11,561 nucleotides of DNA from JBGUXS01 sp045118155 (GTDB taxonomy: Bacteria; Pseudomonadota; Alphaproteobacteria; CAAHEQ01; UBA3637), in assembly GCA_045118155.1 (NCBI GenBank), contig JBGUXS010000076.1, positions 1-11,561 of the forward strand, given 5' to 3'. The translations under genes and the position numbers were made by a program. How positions within the stretch are numbered: the stretch's first letter is position 1; the number at the start of each line of letters is the position of its first letter. The notes under the pieces are model-generated. The model was not told the origin of the DNA. It did no database searches and worked only from the letters and a program-made list of their open reading frames with translations. Positions 7,011 to 11,561 of the stretch are shown piece by piece.

Positions 7011-7038
7011 TTGACTTTATTTTTAAATTGCTTATTGT
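7011..7038 (+). promoter_or_regulatory. Possible promoter of the glycosyltransferase/DUF362 pair
   Basis: TTGACT (7011-7016), a 16-base spacer and TATTGT (7033-7038, four of six) lie just before the gene. The implied start near 7045 would fall inside the Shine-Dalgarno AAGGAG (7044-7049), which is awkward. TATAAA at 6999-7004 is another possible -10 box but has no good -35 partner. A promoter is needed here; its exact position is uncertain. Confidence 0.4.
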
Positions 7039-7054
7039 TTTATAAGGAGTTTTT

Positions 7055-8086
7055 ATGGTTCAACCGAAAATTAGTATCATTATGCCCGTTTACAATTCAG
7101 AAAAATACCTTCTGAATTGTTTAAGGGCGTTGTCTGCCCAAACCTTGAAAGACATAGAAGTCGTGTGCATTGATGATGGTTCCACAGACAAATCTTTAGC
7201 CATTTTAACAAAACACGCCGAAAAAGATAAACGCTTTAAAGTTTATACACAAAAGAATGCGGGACCGGCTGCCGCCCGTAATGAAGGACTAAAAAAAGCA
7301 CAAGCCCCCTACCTGATGTTTTGCGATGCCGATGATTGGTATGAACCCAATATGTGTGAATGCCTATACCAGAAGATAAAAGCTGGGGCATATGATGTTA
7401 TTTCTTGCTATCCTATTCTTGAAATAGAAGATGGGGGAAATCGCCCTATACCCAAGGAGTATTACTTTCCTCACAAAGGCTTATCAACAAACCCTATTGT
7501 ACTCAATTGTTTTATGTGGAGTAAAATTTTCAAAAAATCTCTGATTGATCAATATCATATTACTTTTCCTGATGGATATTTACATGACGATGATGCCTTT
7601 TGGGCTATGTATGTCTTAGTTAGTTCCAACGTTTTTGTTTTAGATAAAAAACTTTACCATTACCGCATTCGTCCTGATTCCATTATGGATCATTATTTTT
7701 CGCACAATCAGAAAGACTATACAGATCGCCTAGCTATTTTAAAAGTTGTCTGTCAATTTGCAAAAGATCATCACCTTTTACCAGAAAAAGAAGTGTTCCT
7801 GTTTCAATTCTGTCAAGTCCAATTAAAAACCGCTTTACAATTTTGCGATAAAGCCAAGGTTTTTTCCCTAGTTCCCTTCTTTAATTCGTTTTTTAAAAAT
7901 ATCATCTTTTTAGTACATAATCAACAATTAATCTATGTCCCTTCCAAAAAATTACGCTTGAAACATTATGGGTATAGCTTGCTCAATGTTCTCACGCTAA
8001 AAAAGAACAAAGCCATCGTACAAAAACACAAAGTTTTGCGGGGACTTTTTAGAGGAATAAAAAAAACAAGAAAGGATAATCCATGA
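7055..8086 (+). CDS. Family 2 glycosyltransferase, EpsJ-like (343 aa)
   Basis: This is a cytoplasmic GT-A glycosyltransferase of the kind that extends exopolysaccharide, capsule or lipopolysaccharide repeats. The signature is textbook: ISIIMPVYNSEKYL at the start, CIDDGSTDKS (38-47), KNAGPAAARNEGL (67-79), DxD metal site DADDWYEP (91-98), MWSKIFKKSLI, HDDDAFW (177-183) with the probable catalytic acidic residue, and YHYRIRPDSIM (201-211). The C-terminal third (about 245-335) is basic and partly hydrophobic (VFSLVPFFNSFFKNIIFLV) and may lie against the membrane. AAGGAG at 7044-7049 sets the start. The stop overlaps the next gene's start as ATGA, so the two are almost certainly cotranscribed and translationally coupled. 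Donor and acceptor sugars cannot be read from the sequence. It is only distantly related to the glycosyltransferase at 1657, as shown by the different spacing and C-terminus. Confidence 0.9.
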   Translation: MVQPKISIIMPVYNSEKYLLNCLRALSAQTLKDIEVVCIDDGSTDKSLAILTKHAEKDKRFKVYTQKNAGPAAARNEGLKKAQAPYLMFCDADDWYEPNMCECLYQKIKAGAYDVISCYPILEIEDGGNRPIPKEYYFPHKGLSTNPIVLNCFMWSKIFKKSLIDQYHITFPDGYLHDDDAFWAMYVLVSSNVFVLDKKLYHYRIRPDSIMDHYFSHNQKDYTDRLAILKVVCQFAKDHHLLPEKEVFLFQFCQVQLKTALQFCDKAKVFSLVPFFNSFFKNIIFLVHNQQLIYVPSKKLRLKHYGYSLLNVLTLKKNKAIVQKHKVLRGLFRGIKKTRKDNP

Positions 8087-9450
8087 AAAGAATTATTGGT
8101 ATGATCGTCATTGTTTTAGCGGGTTTATTTCTGTTGTTCAGATGTGATAAAAAAGCCGAAATTGATGCACGCCCTATTTCTATGGTCTATTTCACACAAG
8201 ATTTAAGCCCAGAGGGCCTTGTCAAACTTTATCAAAAAGTGAATAAAAATATCCAAGGGCATGTCGCTATTAAATTACATTCTGGGGAACCACATGGCCC
8301 TAATATCCTTCCCATAGATATGGTGGCGGCTTTGCAAAAAAGTATTCCCGGCAGTGTGTTAGCCGACACCAATTCTTTGACCCCTGGGGGACGTGATACC
8401 ACTCAAAAACATCGGGAAACTTTAAGGATTAACGGATTAACGTTTGCACCATTTGATATTTTGGACGAAGATGGGGGAATTAATTTCCCTGTCAATGGTA
8501 AGCATCTTCGGGAAATTTCCTTAGCTAAGCATTTGAAAAATTATGCCTCTATGGTTGTGTTAACTCACTTTAAAGGCGATACCCTCAGCGGTTTTGGGGG
8601 TAGTTTAAAAAATATCGCGACTGGCAATGCTGATCTAACGGGTAAACGCCAAATTCACAAATCCACCGACACAAATTTATGGGGTATTACCAAAGCACCC
8701 TTCATGGAAAGAATGGTAGAATCCGCCAAAGCGACTATTGACTATTTCAAACCCCATATTGTCTATATCAACGTGTTGCGTAATATGTCGGTAGATTGTG
8801 ATTGTGCTGGACAATCGGCGGCTCCTGTCAAAGCACATGATATTGGAATTTTAGCTTCTACCGATCCAGTTGCCCTAGATCAAGCCACCATTGATATGGT
8901 TTATGCTTTACCACAAGCAGAAGTCAAAGACTTAAAAGAACGTATTGAATCGCGTGAAGGATTGCATCAACTAGAATATGCGGAAGAATTGAAACTAGGT
9001 ACCCGGCTTTACAAGCTTGTTTCCATTGATAATCGTCCCTATGGGATAGAGGAAGTCAAACAACAAATCCAATCGGGTACCGCGGCAGGGGCTTTATTAA
9101 AGAGTAATAAAATTGTGGCCCCCTTAAAAGGAAAAGGAATTCAAAGTTTGATGTCCTTGCTTTACACAAACCCAAATAGTTTCAAAGATGCCTCTTTGGT
9201 TGATAAAGTGGTGGGGCGGGCTGTGGCTTTGATTGCGGCCTATGCTGGTGTTAGGACCGTTTATGGCGAAGTCATGAGTGAAGATGCCTTACAAATCCTA
9301 CAAGAAAACAATATACCCGCCAGCTATGGAAAATTGGTTCCCAAACTGACCACCAAAGGGAAAGAGATTGACCCAATTGATGCGATTGTTTACGATATTG
9401 TCAATCCCGAAGTTGGGGTTGAAACTTTAAAACGCCAATTAATGAATTAA
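8083..9450 (+). CDS. Membrane-anchored DUF362-DUF1893 fusion protein (455 aa)
   Basis: Residues 1-20 hold two basic residues followed by a hydrophobic stretch (IIGMIVIVLAGLFLLF), then RCDKK. This looks like an uncleaved anchor or signal; LFRC is a poor lipobox. Residues about 30-315 fit DUF362: VAIKLHSGEP (61-70), DTNSLTPGGRDTT (95-107), VVLTHFKGDTLSGFGGSLKN (158-177) and ILASTDPVALDQA (256-268). DUF362 proteins often come with 4Fe-4S ferredoxin modules; here only a CxC pair (C239, C241) is seen. Residues about 325-450 match my recollection of DUF1893 (TM1506-like, cytidine-deaminase-like fold): SLVDKVVGRAVALIAAYAGV, then VYGEVMSEDALQILQENNI. The CP-type motif I recall near that domain's end reads DPID here, so any metal site is doubtful. 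The start overlaps the glycosyltransferase stop (ATGA), with AAAGGA at 8071-8076. Biochemical function is unknown for both domains. Confidence 0.85.
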   Translation: MKRIIGMIVIVLAGLFLLFRCDKKAEIDARPISMVYFTQDLSPEGLVKLYQKVNKNIQGHVAIKLHSGEPHGPNILPIDMVAALQKSIPGSVLADTNSLTPGGRDTTQKHRETLRINGLTFAPFDILDEDGGINFPVNGKHLREISLAKHLKNYASMVVLTHFKGDTLSGFGGSLKNIATGNADLTGKRQIHKSTDTNLWGITKAPFMERMVESAKATIDYFKPHIVYINVLRNMSVDCDCAGQSAAPVKAHDIGILASTDPVALDQATIDMVYALPQAEVKDLKERIESREGLHQLEYAEELKLGTRLYKLVSIDNRPYGIEEVKQQIQSGTAAGALLKSNKIVAPLKGKGIQSLMSLLYTNPNSFKDASLVDKVVGRAVALIAAYAGVRTVYGEVMSEDALQILQENNIPASYGKLVPKLTTKGKEIDPIDAIVYDIVNPEVGVETLKRQLMN

Positions 9451-9460
9451 GCGGTTTTAA
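9427..9460. terminator. Possible bidirectional hairpin between convergent genes
   Basis: TTAAAACGC (9427-9435) can pair with GCGGTTTTAA (9451-9460) allowing one bulged G, giving about nine base pairs around a 15-base AT-rich loop in which AATT could pair again with AATT. It spans the stop codons of both convergent genes. There is no separate T-tract beyond the stem on the plus strand, so this is only a weak terminator candidate. Confidence 0.3.
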
Positions 9461-10215
9461 TCTAGCCCTGCCTGAATCATTTTTTTAAACAACGTACATC
9501 TTTGATGTTCTTTTTGTTCCAATTGTTCAGAAATCTTTTTTAGGGGCTGAAAATCTGGTCGCTTTGGCAAGACACTTTTTAAAATATCTTTTCCCGTATT
9601 TTCGGCATGAACCCCACACAAGATGACATGCCCATTCCCGTACTTTTGTCGGACAATACAAGCGGGATTTCCCGGCAGTTGATATGTTGCCAAAACATCC
9701 GCCTTTGGGGTTTTAAAAAAAGGTCCCCCGCTGTAATAAGCAGGATAACTTTGCCCATCTTGCCACCTAACCTGTACAAAAGCCGATGAAAAACCTGTAT
9801 GGCTGTATGGTTGAATATGTAAATCTTTTGCCAACGTACCAACCGCTTGTCCTTGTACTAAATCAAGCCCACAGGCATTAATAATTTCAAGTTCTGGAAT
9901 ACCCTTTTCAAAAACCGTTTGCGTGCATGCGTAATATGCCCCTGCACAAATACCAAAATACGTCCCCCCTTGGCGCACATAGGCCCGAATTTGCCGATTT
10001 CCTTCCCCAGATAATTTTTCTCTGAACGGGGTTCCTGCCCCCCCAGGCATAAAAAAAGCCACCACATCAGACGTTAACACACCTGCCTTTATGGCCGCTG
10101 CATCTGTAAAAGAAACCGGGATATTTAATGGGACAAAAAATCCATCTACTTCTCGCTTTAAGGGGGACAAGGAAGAACACCCATAATCTTGATAAATCAG
10201 AACTTGTTTCGTCAT
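9457..10215 (-). CDS. Stand-alone BPL_N-type, class I amidotransferase-fold protein (252 aa)
   Basis: This resembles the N-terminal domain of eukaryotic biotin-protein ligase (BPL_N family), a class I glutamine-amidotransferase/ThiJ-like fold, but the biotin ligase catalytic domain is absent. Seen: IYQDYGCSSLS (7-17), MPGGAGTPF (56-64), nucleophile elbow GICAGAYYA with Cys90, YSGGPFF (161-167), and GHVILCGVHAEN with His203 and Glu205. A Cys-His-Glu triad is therefore present and the protein may be an active hydrolase or amidotransferase; the substrate is unknown. No signal peptide is seen, so it is probably cytoplasmic. It lies eight bases after der, and its Shine-Dalgarno AGGAT (10225-10221) overlaps the der stop codon, so the two are cotranscribed. 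The last 40 residues are a charged helix. It converges on the DUF362-DUF1893 gene with a six-base gap. Family assignment is from motifs read by eye. Confidence 0.82.
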   Translation of the reverse strand: MTKQVLIYQDYGCSSLSPLKREVDGFFVPLNIPVSFTDAAAIKAGVLTSDVVAFFMPGGAGTPFREKLSGEGNRQIRAYVRQGGTYFGICAGAYYACTQTVFEKGIPELEIINACGLDLVQGQAVGTLAKDLHIQPYSHTGFSSAFVQVRWQDGQSYPAYYSGGPFFKTPKADVLATYQLPGNPACIVRQKYGNGHVILCGVHAENTGKDILKSVLPKRPDFQPLKKISEQLEQKEHQRCTLFKKMIQAGLD

Positions 10216-10223
10216 TGTCTATC

Positions 10224-11558
10224 CTATTTAGCGTACGGATTTTTTTGTTTCCGTAACGTCAAACGCAAAGGAATACCTTCAAATCCAAATTGCGATCTTA
10301 ATCCATTTGTTAAATACCGCACATACGATTCAGGTAATTCTTGGGGATTACTAGAAAAAATCACAAAAGAGGGCGGACGTGATGACACTTGTGTCATGTA
10401 TTTTAAGGGAATCCGCCGTCCATTTTTAGCCACTGGTGGTAAATGTTTTTCAATCATCTCTTTTAAAAACAAATTTACCTTATGGGTCGGTACCCGCTTA
10501 TCCCATTTTTCATAGGTTTCTAACACCCGTTGCATCAGCGCTTTTACCCCATATCCCGTTTTCCCAGACAGAGGCACCACGGGAATACCTTTGACTTGTT
10601 GCAAACTGGTAGATAAGGTGTCAGCAATATCTTTCAAAACCTTTTTGGAATCCGTGACTAAATCCCATTTATTAAGACCAATTACCAAGGCCCGACCTTC
10701 TTCAAAAGCTTTCACAGCAATTGCAATATCTTGCCGTTCCATGGCTGAAGTCGCATCTAACACAAGCACCACAACCGTTGCAAAATTAATGGCGTTTGTG
10801 GTATGAGAACCCGCCATTTTTTCTAAAGAATCATTGACCTTAGATCGTTTACGAAGTCCTGCCGTATCAATCAGCACAAAGGGGGTATCTTCCCACGAAA
10901 AAGGCACCTCAATAGCATCGCGTGTTACCCCTGCCATTGGTCCCGTGAGCAGCCGTTCTTCTTGTAAAATGTGATTGATCAGTGTGGATTTACCCACATT
11001 AGGTCGCCCCACAATTGCAAGGCGTATTGCTTTTTTTTCTTCGCTTTTTTCGGATGAATCTTCCTCTTCATCCTGTTCAATCAAGGGTAATAATGCCGAT
11101 GCCAATTCCCCAACCCCTCGGCCATGTTCAGCAGAAAAAGGAATAGGTTCTCCCAAAGCCAGTTTATAAAAATCGTATAAAAGTTCTTCTTGTTCCCGGC
11201 CTTCGCATTTATTCGCCACCAATAAAACCGGTTTTGAATACTTATGTAATTCTGTGGCCAGTTGTTCATCCAAAGGATGTACCCCAGCGCGCACATCCAC
11301 CAACATCATTATAACGTCGGCCTGACGAATAGCTTGACGCGTTTGGGCCCACATACTTTTTTCAAGGTCACCGCCTGCTTCTAACCCCGCTGTATCCACC
11401 AAACAAAACACTTTGTCATCCAAGGTGGCGGTGGCTTCTTTCCGATCGCGGGTTACCCCAGGCTTATCGTGCACAATTGCCAATTTCCTATGACACAACC
11501 TGTTAAACAAGGTTGATTTTCCCACATTCGTGCGGCCGACAATCGCAACTGTTTTCAT
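10224..11558 (-). CDS. der: GTPase Der (EngA), 50S ribosome assembly factor (444 aa)
   Basis: Der has two tandem GTPase domains and a KH-like domain and acts in maturation of the large ribosomal subunit. Domain 1: P-loop GRTNVGKS (8-15), PGVTRD (33-38), DTAGL (55-59) and NKCE (116-119). An acidic linker rich in Glu and Ser (about 161-176) follows. Domain 2: P-loop GRPNVGKS (184-191), GVTRD (210-214), DTAGL (231-235) and NKWD (296-299). The KH-like domain covers about 350-436 and ends in a basic tail. In domain 1 the P-loop has Thr where Pro is usual, and NKCE replaces NKxD, a change in the base-specificity motif that I recall as tolerated in Der domain 1. The start lies three bases from the window edge, so its ribosome binding site and promoter cannot be seen; MKTVAIVGR is nevertheless the expected N-terminus. 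The BPL_N-type gene follows in the same transcript. Confidence 0.97.
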   Translation of the reverse strand: MKTVAIVGRTNVGKSTLFNRLCHRKLAIVHDKPGVTRDRKEATATLDDKVFCLVDTAGLEAGGDLEKSMWAQTRQAIRQADVIMMLVDVRAGVHPLDEQLATELHKYSKPVLLVANKCEGREQEELLYDFYKLALGEPIPFSAEHGRGVGELASALLPLIEQDEEEDSSEKSEEKKAIRLAIVGRPNVGKSTLINHILQEERLLTGPMAGVTRDAIEVPFSWEDTPFVLIDTAGLRKRSKVNDSLEKMAGSHTTNAINFATVVVLVLDATSAMERQDIAIAVKAFEEGRALVIGLNKWDLVTDSKKVLKDIADTLSTSLQQVKGIPVVPLSGKTGYGVKALMQRVLETYEKWDKRVPTHKVNLFLKEMIEKHLPPVAKNGRRIPLKYMTQVSSRPPSFVIFSSNPQELPESYVRYLTNGLRSQFGFEGIPLRLTLRKQKNPYAK

Positions 11559-11561
11559 AAA

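Noticed and set aside
6922..7011. 30-residue N-terminal extension of the cysteine-rich membrane protein
   Set aside because: A perfect TTGACA and TAAAAT promoter lies inside this stretch, so the message starts downstream of ATG 7011; the ATG at 6921 has its own ribosome binding site.
8083..8145. Lipoprotein signal in the DUF362-DUF1893 protein
   Set aside because: The cysteine follows LFR; arginine directly before the cysteine does not fit a lipobox, so an uncleaved anchor is preferred.

Overview
The window reads as a compact, moderately AT-rich bacterial chromosome segment. The best taxonomic guess is an alphaproteobacterium. This rests mainly on the tRNA-Thr(GGU), whose acceptor stem and D-arm match the form I recall from that class, and loosely on the Der and RecG sequences. 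It is a guess, not a placement. Several consensus-like sigma70 promoters (TTGACA or TTGACT, a 16-17 base spacer and a TATAAT-like box) can be read directly and settle three start codons. There is no integrase, transposase, CRISPR array or phage gene.

Layout from left to right. Positions 1-101 hold a tRNA-derived inverted repeat with a hairpin terminator at its centre. A tRNA-Thr gene (minus strand, 74-148) follows, with its promoter at 163-191. Next come two plus-strand genes: a UDP-glucose 6-dehydrogenase (300-1595) and, behind its own promoter, a family 2 glycosyltransferase (1657-2709). Running towards them on the minus strand is a two-gene unit in which a small exported protein (5177-4752) abuts recG (4751-2706). 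A carboxylesterase of the alpha/beta-hydrolase fold (5245-5901, plus) lies divergent to that unit. It converges on a cysteine-rich single-pass membrane protein (6921-5902, minus). Divergent from the membrane protein is a plus-strand pair with overlapping ends: a second family 2 glycosyltransferase (7055-8086) and a membrane-anchored DUF362-DUF1893 fusion (8083-9450). The right end is a minus-strand pair: der, the ribosome-assembly GTPase (11558-10224), followed by a stand-alone biotin-protein-ligase-N-type amidotransferase-fold protein (10215-9457).

Genes alternate strand every one or two genes. All three convergent junctions are tight: a 4-base overlap, 0 bases and 6 bases. Housekeeping genes (tRNA, recG, der) are interleaved with envelope and glycan genes (Ugd, two glycosyltransferases, a periplasmic cysteine-rich protein, an exported small protein). 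A modest inference is that Ugd supplies UDP-glucuronate for a surface polysaccharide to which the two glycosyltransferases may contribute. They are not in one operon, so the link is not proven. The least ordinary items are the membrane-anchored DUF362-DUF1893 fusion with its glycosyltransferase partner and divergent cysteine-rich neighbour, the tRNA-Thr with C in place of the near-universal U55, and the palindromic partial copy of that tRNA's 3' end.
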